In this document: piece by piece, positions 26,074 to 34,240 of the stretch
Position numbering within the stretch: the first letter of the stretch is position 1
Layout: every line of letters begins with the position of its first letter
Notes under the pieces: generated by a model
What the model was told of the DNA's origin: nothing
Database searches by the model: none
Seen by the model: only the letters and a program-made list of their open reading frames with translations
Program-made: the position numbers and the translations under genes
NCBI GenBank assembly: GCA_964531325.1
Contig: CAZHCW010000001.1
Coordinates: forward strand, 124,001 to 188,000
Length of the DNA: 64,000 nucleotides
DNA from: UTCHB3 sp964531325
Lineage (GTDB): Bacteria > Bacteroidota > Ignavibacteria > Ignavibacteriales > Ignavibacteriaceae
Direction: 5' to 3'

Positions 26074-27879
26074 ATGAAAACACACTTCAACTTTTTGGCA
26101 GCGCTTTTTGCTTTGCTTTTAATCGTATCCTTCATTTCCCCTGACATAACAGCTCAGAGGAAGAAAAACAACAACGACATTAATCACGATAGTATCGTAA
26201 TTGCTACCTACGGGAAACCAATTTACGGAACCCAACAGGCAAAAACTATTCAGGAGATTGCAAAAGTTCTCAACAAAGCTGCCGGATTATCAGGCAACAG
26301 CATAATTAAATTCAAACTCATCCAGAACGAAGAGATAAACGCTTTTGCATACATTAACGACAGTGTTTATGTACACACAGGATTGTTCAAATCTGTTGGA
26401 AACAGTGTTGAACAATTAGCTTTTGTTCTTGCGCATGAGCTTGCACATGTTCTTATGAAACACCCTGCAAAAGGTGACGAATTCCTCAACAAAAACCCAA
26501 ATGCAACAGAAGAGCAATTCCTTAAACTCAGCCGTGAAATGGAATTTGAGGCCGACAAGTATGCTGTTCTCTACACAATGAGAGCAGGTTACTCCCCTCT
26601 TGGCGGTATCGAATGGTTCAACTATATGACCAACCAGGGTTACGAGTACACACCTCATACCATGAACTCTGTAACACATCCAAACTTTACTGCAAGAGTG
26701 GTTGAAGTGTTCAAACACATCGCAACTTACTATGAATATGCAAGAAATTTTGAATATGCCCAGATTTACCTGAACTCTGGCGACTACAAAAACGCCATAG
26801 CATCATACAACAAATTTCTATCGGCTTATCCAAACTTCAAAGAAGGATACAACAACCTCGCTGTAGCTGTCCTTTCACAGAAGATCAGCCAGAAGGGAAT
26901 CAATCTTGAAGTGTTGCTTCCAACAACTCTTTCCAAAGTTGATTTCTTCACCAATATTTTTACAGTGAACACCAAAAGAGGTGAGTATAACCTTAAGAAT
27001 TCAGAACTTACTGAAGCTGAAAAAGCCCTCACAAAAGCTCTTGAACTCGACCCCAACTACCTTCAGGCTTACATCAATCTCGCTGTACTTAACACTCTCA
27101 CAAAGAATGTAAAAGCTGCTAATGATGCAATCTCCAAAGCTGAAAAAGTAACCAAACAATCTTACGATGTTATGATTGCAAAGGGTTTCCTCCAACTTGA
27201 ACAGAATAAATATAAAGAAGCTGCTGAAATCTTTAAATCTGCCCTTAAAGTTGACCCTAAAAGACCTGAAGCTCTCTTTAACATGGGTCTCGCTTACACT
27301 TATGGCTCGATGAAAACTGAAGCTATCAACACCTGGAAAAACTTCTTAAAAGACTTCAAGGATAGCTACTACGCTTCAAAAGCCAAAGACAAACTTGATG
27401 TTCTTGAAGGTAAAAAAGCTCCAACTACAGACAAGAAAAAAGATCCTTCACCAAACGATAACAGACCCAATACCAGACCTAAAAATGGTGTTAAATCTTC
27501 ACTCGCTCCCGGAACACTTGTTTTTGCAGGACTTACAACCGGAATGACACAGGATGATGTACTTAAAAAACTTAAATTACCTTCAAACAAAGATAAAGAT
27601 GAATACGGCGATATCTGGTCATACGAAACACCCGGGCTCATAATATACTTCGACAAAGCTAACACAGTTGTAGGCATCACCTCTTTTGATCCTTCTGTAA
27701 AACTTACGATCAACAAAAAGACCTTTAGTGTTAACAGCGATCTTGAAGAAGTTCTTTCTTTCCTTGGCGAACCTGATTTTCACGATGACTATGGTTCTGA
27801 ACAGCAGATGGTATTTGAAAAATATGGAGTTATCATCTACGCTATCGACGGAATCATTGCCGGGATAATGGTTTACTAA
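26074..27879 (+). CDS. exported M48-family metalloprotease with TPR repeats
   Basis: 601 residues from the ATG at 26074 (GGAG 11 nt upstream), signal peptide MKTHFNFLAALFALLLIVSF. The zinc site is HELAH at residues 121-125 with the third ligand in EFEADKYAV about 40 residues on, as in BepA/Oma1-type peptidases. Residues ~235-440 are TPR repeats (AIASYNKFLSAYPNFKEGYN; AEKALTKALELDPNYLQAYI). The last ~110 residues form a pair of small alpha/beta units (GMTQDDVLKKL; NSDLEEVLSFLGEPDF) like SmpA/BamE folds. BepA-like care of outer-membrane proteins is the likely role. Confidence 0.9.
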   Translation: MKTHFNFLAALFALLLIVSFISPDITAQRKKNNNDINHDSIVIATYGKPIYGTQQAKTIQEIAKVLNKAAGLSGNSIIKFKLIQNEEINAFAYINDSVYVHTGLFKSVGNSVEQLAFVLAHELAHVLMKHPAKGDEFLNKNPNATEEQFLKLSREMEFEADKYAVLYTMRAGYSPLGGIEWFNYMTNQGYEYTPHTMNSVTHPNFTARVVEVFKHIATYYEYARNFEYAQIYLNSGDYKNAIASYNKFLSAYPNFKEGYNNLAVAVLSQKISQKGINLEVLLPTTLSKVDFFTNIFTVNTKRGEYNLKNSELTEAEKALTKALELDPNYLQAYINLAVLNTLTKNVKAANDAISKAEKVTKQSYDVMIAKGFLQLEQNKYKEAAEIFKSALKVDPKRPEALFNMGLAYTYGSMKTEAINTWKNFLKDFKDSYYASKAKDKLDVLEGKKAPTTDKKKDPSPNDNRPNTRPKNGVKSSLAPGTLVFAGLTTGMTQDDVLKKLKLPSNKDKDEYGDIWSYETPGLIIYFDKANTVVGITSFDPSVKLTINKKTFSVNSDLEEVLSFLGEPDFHDDYGSEQQMVFEKYGVIIYAIDGIIAGIMVY

Positions 27880-27903
27880 AAATCTTTTAATAAATTGAAA
27901 TCG

Positions 27904-27937
27904 AAAAGCCGCTTCTTATACGAGGCGGCTTTTTTTT
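27904..27937 (+). terminator. intrinsic terminator after the M48 protease gene
   Basis: AAAAGCCGC/GCGGCTTTT stem extended by TTC/GAG, a six-base loop and a run of nine T; a textbook Rho-independent terminator 25 nt past the stop codon. Confidence 0.93.
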
Positions 27938-28028
27938 TATCTTCTTTTTCCGCCGTCTATCAATATTCGGGTTGAACCAAATGAGAATTCTCCCTATTTT
28001 TCCCGGTCAAATAATACAGGAAAATACA

Positions 28029-29900
28029 ATGTTCAGATCGATCGTTCAACTGATTTTAATCACCCTTACCTCAATTCCCCTTGTAGCACAAAATTCCGAT
28101 CTTTATATTTACAGAGAATTTGAGAATGCCCTTAAAAAAGGTACCCGTACTATGGATGGTGTTCCGGGTCCCACCTATTGGGTGAATTCTACTAATTACA
28201 AAATTAAAGCCTCTATTGAACCTGTTACAGGAAAAATCTCCGGCGAAGCGTCAATTGTTTTTTTGAATAACAGCCCCGACGATCTGAAAAATCTCACATT
28301 TAATCTTTATCCTGATCTATATAAAAAGGGGTCGCAACGGAATGTTGATGTCAGTCCTGAAGACCTCACCGATGGAATGAACCTGCAAGAACTGATCATT
28401 AACGGAACCCCGTTCCCTCTTGAAAAAATGCAAAGAAGTAAAGCAAAAGGACTAATCAAACTTCCGGAGCCATTAAAATCGAAAAATTCACTCACTATCA
28501 CAGTAAAGTGGTCGTTTACGATGCCCAAAAATCCCGATGCCAGAATCGGCACTTACGGTGATTCATCCTACTTTGTTGCTTATTGGTACCCGCAGATTGC
28601 TGTTTACGATGATATCACAGGATGGGATGCTTTAGGATATGATGGTGAACACGAGTTTTATAACGACAACAGTAGTTTTGAAGTTGAACTGACCCTTCCA
28701 GACGATATCCTCGTCTGGGCAACCGGTACTCATCAGAATGCGACAGAAATCTTCTCTGAATCATATTTGAAAAGAATTGAAGCAGCAAAAAAATCGGATA
28801 AACCGGTTATTATCTGTGAACCAAATGATGTTAAAGATGTATTAAAACCGGGTGGTGCCAAGACATGGAAATTCACGGCAACAGATGTCCCCGATTTTAG
28901 TTTTTCTGTCTCAAACAATATGCGTTGGGAAGCTGTGGGTCTTCTTGTTGAAGGCGGTAAGAGGAATGTTCTAATCAGTTCAATATATCGACCCGGCACC
29001 GATTCCCTCGTTAGTGAAGTAATAACCCTCTCAAGACACATAATAAAGTATTTTTCAGAAGAATTTCCCGGAATACCCTACCCCTATGAAACGATGACAG
29101 TATTTAATGGTAGTGGCGGAATGGAATTTCCGATGATGGTAAATCAGGATGTTGAAAACGATCGGTGGTTGGCAACTTATGTAACCACTCACGAAATCGC
29201 ACATACATATTTCCCCTTCCTGACGGGAACAAACGAAAAGAGGTTTTCATGGTTTGATGAAGGAATGGCTGTTTATCTTCCATTAAGTGAACAGACCAAA
29301 ATCTTTAGCGGGTTAAAATATGATGAATTGACCGCCGCAAATCTTGGCAGAACCATGGGCACACAAATTGACATCCCATTAATGATCCCCTCCCATTTTG
29401 TACAGGGCGGTGCCCATATGATTGGTGCTTACGCCCGCTCGGGAATGGCATTCCTGATTCTTGAAAACATTTTAGGCAAAGATCAGGTCAAGAAGTCACT
29501 CCAGGAGTTTGTGAAGGTTTGGAAACATAAACATCCCACTCCTTACGATTTCTTTTTCTCGATTAATAAAACTTCGGGTAAAAACCTGAACTGGTTCTGG
29601 AAGGCATGGTTTTTTGATTATGGATATCCCTCACTTGGATTAAACGAAATCGATCTTAAAAACGAAAGGAAATTTGAAGTGGTGAAAAAAGGTCACTTCC
29701 CTGTTCCTGTGGTTGTTGAAGTTTTATTCGAAGATGGTACCTCAGAAACAATAACGAAGACAGCAGAAGTTTGGAAAAATGGAGAAAAGTCGTTAGTTTT
29801 GAGTGTTCCGGGAACAAAAAAAATTGATAAAATAACTCTCGGCTCCCCCAAAATACCCGATGTTGATAACTCGGATAACACATTAATTTTGACGAAATAA
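28029..29900 (+). CDS. exported M1-family (gluzincin) metallopeptidase
   Basis: 623 residues from the ATG at 28029 (AGGAAAA upstream); signal peptide MFRSIVQLILITLTSIPLVA. The zinc motif HEIAH is at residues 388-392 with the glutamate ligand Glu411 in WFDEG, exactly the HExxH-x18-E spacing of M1 aminopeptidases. GSGGMEFPMM, about 30 residues earlier, stands for the GxMEN substrate motif. The N-terminal beta domain (SIEPVTGKISGEASIVFLNN) fits the family. It probably trims peptides in the periplasm. The next gene begins 7 nt downstream. Confidence 0.9.
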   Translation: MFRSIVQLILITLTSIPLVAQNSDLYIYREFENALKKGTRTMDGVPGPTYWVNSTNYKIKASIEPVTGKISGEASIVFLNNSPDDLKNLTFNLYPDLYKKGSQRNVDVSPEDLTDGMNLQELIINGTPFPLEKMQRSKAKGLIKLPEPLKSKNSLTITVKWSFTMPKNPDARIGTYGDSSYFVAYWYPQIAVYDDITGWDALGYDGEHEFYNDNSSFEVELTLPDDILVWATGTHQNATEIFSESYLKRIEAAKKSDKPVIICEPNDVKDVLKPGGAKTWKFTATDVPDFSFSVSNNMRWEAVGLLVEGGKRNVLISSIYRPGTDSLVSEVITLSRHIIKYFSEEFPGIPYPYETMTVFNGSGGMEFPMMVNQDVENDRWLATYVTTHEIAHTYFPFLTGTNEKRFSWFDEGMAVYLPLSEQTKIFSGLKYDELTAANLGRTMGTQIDIPLMIPSHFVQGGAHMIGAYARSGMAFLILENILGKDQVKKSLQEFVKVWKHKHPTPYDFFFSINKTSGKNLNWFWKAWFFDYGYPSLGLNEIDLKNERKFEVVKKGHFPVPVVVEVLFEDGTSETITKTAEVWKNGEKSLVLSVPGTKKIDKITLGSPKIPDVDNSDNTLILTK

Positions 29901-29906
29901 AAATAA

Positions 29907-30269
29907 ATGCTTGAACAGATAAGAAACTACTGTATCTCCAAACCCGGAGTGGAGGAAACACTCCCCTTCGACGAAGACTCTCCCGTTTATAAAGTGATGG
30001 GGAAAATGTTCGCCATAATCTCGGTAACTCCACCACATTGCATCAGTTTAAAATGTGCTCCTGAACGGGCTGTAGAACTGCGGGAAGAGTATGAAGGAAT
30101 TACTCCGGGCTATCACATGAATAAAGTTCACTGGAATACGGTTCAATTTGATGGAAGTGTGCCAATCCAACTTGTAAATGAACTTGTGGATCACTCATAC
30201 GAATTAGTGGTTGCAGCACTCCCAAAAAAATTGAAAGTGGAATTAGAAAGGTTAAGTGATGAGGAGTAA
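29907..30269 (+). CDS. MmcQ/YjbR family protein
   Basis: 120 residues with the family signature KPGVEETLPFDEDSPVYKV, KMFAIIS and the C-terminal ITPGYHMNKVHWNTV followed by DHSYELVVAALPKK. The fold is CyaY-like and binds DNA in some members; a catalytic role is not known. It starts 7 nt after the M1 peptidase and overlaps the aminotransferase by 11 nt, so these three genes form one transcript with coupled translation of the last two. Confidence 0.9.
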   Translation: MLEQIRNYCISKPGVEETLPFDEDSPVYKVMGKMFAIISVTPPHCISLKCAPERAVELREEYEGITPGYHMNKVHWNTVQFDGSVPIQLVNELVDHSYELVVAALPKKLKVELERLSDEE

Positions 30270-31413
30270 ACTTCCCGGTGCCCCAACAAGTATTTTTGCA
30301 GTTATGTCGGGGCTCGCAAAAGAACATAATGCGATAAACCTATCGCAAGGATTTCCCGATTTTGATCTCTCTCCCGAACTGATTGAGTTGATGGATAAAA
30401 ACATGAGAGAAGGAAACAATCAATATGCTCCAATGCCGGGAGTTCAAGCTCTCAGAGAAGAAATTTCAGCGAAAATCAGCCGTGACTATGGAACATACTA
30501 CAACCCCGATACTGAAATTAATATTACAGCCGGGGCAACCCAGGCTTTATTTACAGCATTTAATGCATTTGTTTTTCAGGGTGATGAAGTTATTGTAATT
30601 GAGCCTGCCTACGACTCTTATATCCCCTCAATTCTCTTGAACGGTGGAAAACCTGTTCCAATTCCACTCACTGAAAATTTCAGATATGACTGGGATCAAA
30701 TAAAGTCAGCCATCACCTCCAAAACAAGGATGATTGTAATAAATTCGCCTCACAACCCCCTCGGAACAACTTTCCATGAAGAAGACATTCAAGCACTCAT
30801 GGAAATAACTCGAAATAGTGAAATTCTTATACTAAGTGATGAGGTATATGAACATATAATTTTTGACGGGAAAAAACACCTAAGCATGGCAAAATATCCC
30901 GAACTCGCCGAAAGATCATTAGTGATTTCTTCCTTTGGAAAAACTTTTCATGCAACCGGCTGGAAAGTGGGATATATTGCAGGACCTGCAAAATATATTG
31001 CAGAGTTCAGAAAAATCCACCAGTTTACAGTGTTTGCGGTAAATACACCGGCACAATTGTCATATTCTGAATTCCTCAAGAACCCCGAACATTATTTACA
31101 TCTAAACGAATTTTATCAGAAAAAAAGAGATTTTCTGAATTCCTTTTTCACCGGAACAAAATTAAAATTTTCACCTGCGGAAGGAACATATTTTCAAATA
31201 TTTGATTATTCTGAATATTCGAATGAGGATGATTTTACATTTGCAAAACGGCTTACATCAGAAGCGGGAACTGCGGTGATTCCCCTTTCACCATTTTACT
31301 CCAACAATTATTCCGGAAAAAAGATTCGAGTCTGTTTTGCAAAACGGGATGAAATTCTTAGAGAGGGAGCGGAGAGGGTGCTTGAGTATTTGAGAATTTT
31401 AGAACTTGAGTAA
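30259..31413 (+). CDS. class I/II pyridoxal-phosphate aminotransferase (methionine/kynurenine type)
   Basis: 384 residues. Landmarks are INLSQGFPDFDLSPEL at the start, the PLP-binding NSPHNPLGTTF with Asn ~168, LSDEVYEHIIF, and the Schiff-base motif SSFGKTFHATGWKVGY. The pattern is that of YbdL-like methionine aminotransferases and kynurenine aminotransferases, which transfer an amino group to 2-oxo acids. The ATG at 30259 overlaps the yjbR-like gene. The last ten residues (LEYLRILELE) and the stop codon are encoded by an octamer repeat array that continues downstream. Confidence 0.9.
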   Translation: MRSKLPGAPTSIFAVMSGLAKEHNAINLSQGFPDFDLSPELIELMDKNMREGNNQYAPMPGVQALREEISAKISRDYGTYYNPDTEINITAGATQALFTAFNAFVFQGDEVIVIEPAYDSYIPSILLNGGKPVPIPLTENFRYDWDQIKSAITSKTRMIVINSPHNPLGTTFHEEDIQALMEITRNSEILILSDEVYEHIIFDGKKHLSMAKYPELAERSLVISSFGKTFHATGWKVGYIAGPAKYIAEFRKIHQFTVFAVNTPAQLSYSEFLKNPEHYLHLNEFYQKKRDFLNSFFTGTKLKFSPAEGTYFQIFDYSEYSNEDDFTFAKRLTSEAGTAVIPLSPFYSNNYSGKKIRVCFAKRDEILREGAERVLEYLRILELE

Positions 31414-31452
31414 TTGAGAACTTGAGAACTTGAGAACCTCAGTGCTTCAGAA
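31381..31452. repeat. octamer array (CTTGAGAA) overlapping the end of the aminotransferase gene
   Basis: Nine units in phase: CTTGAGTA, TTTGAGAA, TTTTAGAA, CTTGAGTA, ATTGAGAA, CTTGAGAA, CTTGAGAA, CCTCAGTG, CTTCAGAA. The first four are translated as the C-terminal residues of the aminotransferase. Confidence 0.88.
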
Positions 31453-31469
31453 CTTTAACAACAATTCCA

Positions 31470-31507
31470 TCCGTGGAAATCCGTTTTAATCCGTGATATC
31501 CGTGGAA
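31470..31507. repeat. CCGTG-AAAT phrase repeat
   Basis: CCGTGGAAAT, CCGTTTTAAT, CCGTGATAT, CCGTGGAAC in tandem with ~10-nt period, directly after the octamer array; same family as 10049-10090. Confidence 0.7.
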
Positions 31508-31512
31508 CAATT

Positions 31513-32403
31513 TCAAAACTCCAAAAGATCGAGCATGCTTGTTTTCAGAAATTTGGTGAAATTTCCGGTGAGGAAAACAAGATCACTGTGGGCAAGGGGT
31601 GTTTTTATCACAATAATCCGGTTATAAATTAAATCGTCTTTTTGCAGGGCAGCTTCCTCAATATTAAGATGAGGAATGTTTCCACTTTCAAGCCGTTGGA
31701 GCATCCTCATTGTTCCTTCGCGGGTACCCGACCCTTCTGTCCAGATGCTTATCAGCTTCCCTTCGAAAGTCATCAACCAATCGAGATATTCATCGATATA
31801 ACCATAGGTGGCATCAAACAAATAAACATCGCGGATTTGATGTGTAATTCCACCAAAAAGCAGGATTTTTGAAAGAACTCTTACACCCCCTGAGTGGCAG
31901 GCGATAACAATCTTCCCGGGGATGGTTTCCTCTATCTCTTTTCTCCCCTTCAAAGAGTCCAGAATTTCTTCAAGCAGATTAAGAAATCCATTTTCCGATT
32001 CAAGTTTTCCGTAATAGGAATCAGCAGCATTTTTTGGTCCCTCAGGTATCACAAGAATTGCATTTTTCCTTGCTTCAAGAAACTGTTCTATCATTTTAAA
32101 ATCACGGAGGACACCATCAACATTGTTGTACCACCCATGAAAATAGAAAACAAAATCGACGCTTTGGTTCACTTTATAGCCCGGGGGGACATATACTGCA
32201 ACTGTGTTATCGTCATAATGTCCCGAATAAGGGAGACCATTATAGCCGTTTATTCTTCCCTCTTCAGGAAATGGAGCATTTTGCAGATGGAACTTGTAAA
32301 GCCTGCCCGGCTCTTGTTGTGCCTGTGTGGTAACAAATAATGATACAAACAGCAGTGAAATGAAAAATGGAAAAAGTCTTTTGGGACTTGAAATAGAGTT
32401 CAC
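31513..32403 (-). CDS. exported alpha/beta hydrolase-like protein
   Basis: 296 residues. The GTG at 32403 overlaps the last base of bshC and gives a good signal peptide (MNSISSPKRLFPFFISLLFV). The fold is seen from VAVYVPPGYK, DFVFYFHGWYNN (oxyanion strand), the nucleophile-elbow-like IVIACHSGGVRV with Ser in C-H-S-G-G, and the late His in TPLAHSDLVF. An acid may lie in YLFDATYGYIDEY. A periplasmic esterase or peptidase is plausible but the substrate is unknown. The frame also continues upstream to 32433 inside bshC. Confidence 0.65.
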   Translation of the reverse strand: MNSISSPKRLFPFFISLLFVSLFVTTQAQQEPGRLYKFHLQNAPFPEEGRINGYNGLPYSGHYDDNTVAVYVPPGYKVNQSVDFVFYFHGWYNNVDGVLRDFKMIEQFLEARKNAILVIPEGPKNAADSYYGKLESENGFLNLLEEILDSLKGRKEIEETIPGKIVIACHSGGVRVLSKILLFGGITHQIRDVYLFDATYGYIDEYLDWLMTFEGKLISIWTEGSGTREGTMRMLQRLESGNIPHLNIEEAALQKDDLIYNRIIVIKTPLAHSDLVFLTGNFTKFLKTSMLDLLEF

Positions 32404-34031
32404 TATAACATTACCACTTGATGATCGATACATTCAACATCGAGCTTATCAATCAGGTATTCGTAGAATCCGAGACCGTATTTATTGGCAAAATAGAAAT
32501 AATTCAACTCCCTTTCCTGAAGATTGTCGTTAGGAAGAATCATCGAATAACTTTTTTGAAGTTGATTCAAAGTACTTTCATGTCTGCGAAGCCTTGCAGA
32601 TTCTGCTTTCCCCTTCAGTTCTGTAAAATATTGCAAAGTTCTTTGTTTACTTCGTTCAACAGGATCGGTTAGTGTTTTGTCGATTTCGGTTAAGTATTCT
32701 TTTAATTCATCAAAAATATTTGCCACTTTGTTTTCGGTGACTTCAAACTTACCGTCAATATCATACTCAGAAATTTTTGCTGCAACATTATTAAAAATTT
32801 CACCCTTCAGCTCAAAAAAGTCTTTTACTGAAAGATCAAATTTCTGTGTTAATGATTGCACACTTTTTTCCACGATAGTTGCGCTGATCCTCGGATACGC
32901 AATTGGTGTCGCAATATTGAATGCTTTATAAAGTTGAATTATCTGTGCGAAATAGGAAATCTCTGCGGGCCCACCCACATAAAATGCAGTTGGAAAGAGA
33001 TAATCCTGACAAACCGGACGAAGAATCACATTTGCACTGAACATTTCAGGTGAACTTTCAAGAAGTTGAAGTAATTCATCTTTGGTAAATTTAACTTTTT
33101 TGCGTTTTAACCTGAATTCGTTGTTCTCGAGAGGATCGAGGAGGTATCTGCCCCGTTCATTATTTACAAACAAGTTGATTGGTCTTATCTTAACCTGAGC
33201 ATGATATTCTTCATCAAGCCCTGCGCTTACAGAGATCAATTTGGTTGCGTGTTCCCGGTAGTTTTCAATCTCTTTTTTAAAAACCGGTACAAGGAGCCTT
33301 TTTACATCTTCTGCCTGCGGATTAAAAATGACAAGTCCATATTTATCAAAAAACTTGAACATCATTTCGCTGAATGATTCTGCTATGGTTTTCCCTTGCT
33401 GATAGATAGAACCAAGGTAGCCGGTCACATCCTGGGTAAATTCTGTTGTCCGAAGCGAATTCCCGAGGGATGATATAAAATCTTCAATCTCCTGTTCTAA
33501 TTTTATAGCACCAACACTACCGGCTTCTTTTTCCCCTTCCTCTTCAACGCTATATATTATTTTTTCAACTTTGTTATCATTATTGATAACATTAACCGAG
33601 CTGATCTCTTCAAAATCGTGATCATCACCTGCAAGCCAAAATACCGGAACAAAATTCATTTCGGGATATTTTTGAGAAAGCAAATTGGCAAGTTTAATCG
33701 CCGTGATGGTTTTATAGATGGTATAGAGTGGACCGCCGACAATTCCTAATTGTTGGCCGGTAACCACCGCAAGGGTATTCTTCTCTTCAAGAAGTTTTAT
33801 GTTTTGCGAAGTTTTTGTTGATATCCTTTTACTCAGATACTGGTTTTTAATTGTTTGAGTAACCTGTTTTCTGTCAGTTGGATATTTTGAAAGAACATCT
33901 TTGAAGTGAGGTCCGTAGATTGCCTCATTTCTGAAGTCCTTAATATAATATTTTGCCACTTTCTTAAAATTATAGAGATAATCAAGATAAAGTGGTGACT
34001 GCCCGGGTATGTCATTAAAGCTGATTTTCAT
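32403..34031 (-). CDS. bshC: bacillithiol biosynthesis cysteine-adding enzyme BshC
   Basis: 542 residues, the normal BshC length. Diagnostic segments are LAVVTGQQLGIVGGPLYTIY, the HIGH-like nucleotide motif region, FVPVFWLAGDDHDFEEISSV, and ILRPVCQDYLFPTAFYVGGP. BshC ligates cysteine to glucosaminyl malate, the last step of bacillithiol synthesis, the low-molecular-weight thiol of many Bacteroidota and Bacillota. It has its own promoter just upstream and is translationally coupled to the hydrolase-like gene. bshA and bshB are not in this window. Confidence 0.95.
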   Translation of the reverse strand: MKISFNDIPGQSPLYLDYLYNFKKVAKYYIKDFRNEAIYGPHFKDVLSKYPTDRKQVTQTIKNQYLSKRISTKTSQNIKLLEEKNTLAVVTGQQLGIVGGPLYTIYKTITAIKLANLLSQKYPEMNFVPVFWLAGDDHDFEEISSVNVINNDNKVEKIIYSVEEEGEKEAGSVGAIKLEQEIEDFISSLGNSLRTTEFTQDVTGYLGSIYQQGKTIAESFSEMMFKFFDKYGLVIFNPQAEDVKRLLVPVFKKEIENYREHATKLISVSAGLDEEYHAQVKIRPINLFVNNERGRYLLDPLENNEFRLKRKKVKFTKDELLQLLESSPEMFSANVILRPVCQDYLFPTAFYVGGPAEISYFAQIIQLYKAFNIATPIAYPRISATIVEKSVQSLTQKFDLSVKDFFELKGEIFNNVAAKISEYDIDGKFEVTENKVANIFDELKEYLTEIDKTLTDPVERSKQRTLQYFTELKGKAESARLRRHESTLNQLQKSYSMILPNDNLQERELNYFYFANKYGLGFYEYLIDKLDVECIDHQVVML

Positions 34032-34057
34032 TGTAAAAACTTTTAGATTTATGATTC

Positions 34058-34088
34058 CAAAGATACTTATTATAGTGCCAAGAGCAAA
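34058..34088 (-). promoter_or_regulatory. Bacteroidota-type promoter for bshC
   Basis: On the minus strand TTTG, exactly 19 nt, then TATCTTTG, a full match to TTTG-N19-TAnnTTTG. It lies 27 nt upstream of the ATG, implying a short leader. Confidence 0.6.
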
Positions 34089-34240
34089 GTCACGAATATT
34101 TGGACGCTATTAAAACATAATTTTTATTTAAAAGATGTTTTAAATCACCCCCGTGTAAATTTGATTGTATATAAACCAATAATTCCGTAATTTGAGGGTA
34201 CATTTCACTTCAATTATTCACTTTAAGGAGCCAGATATTC

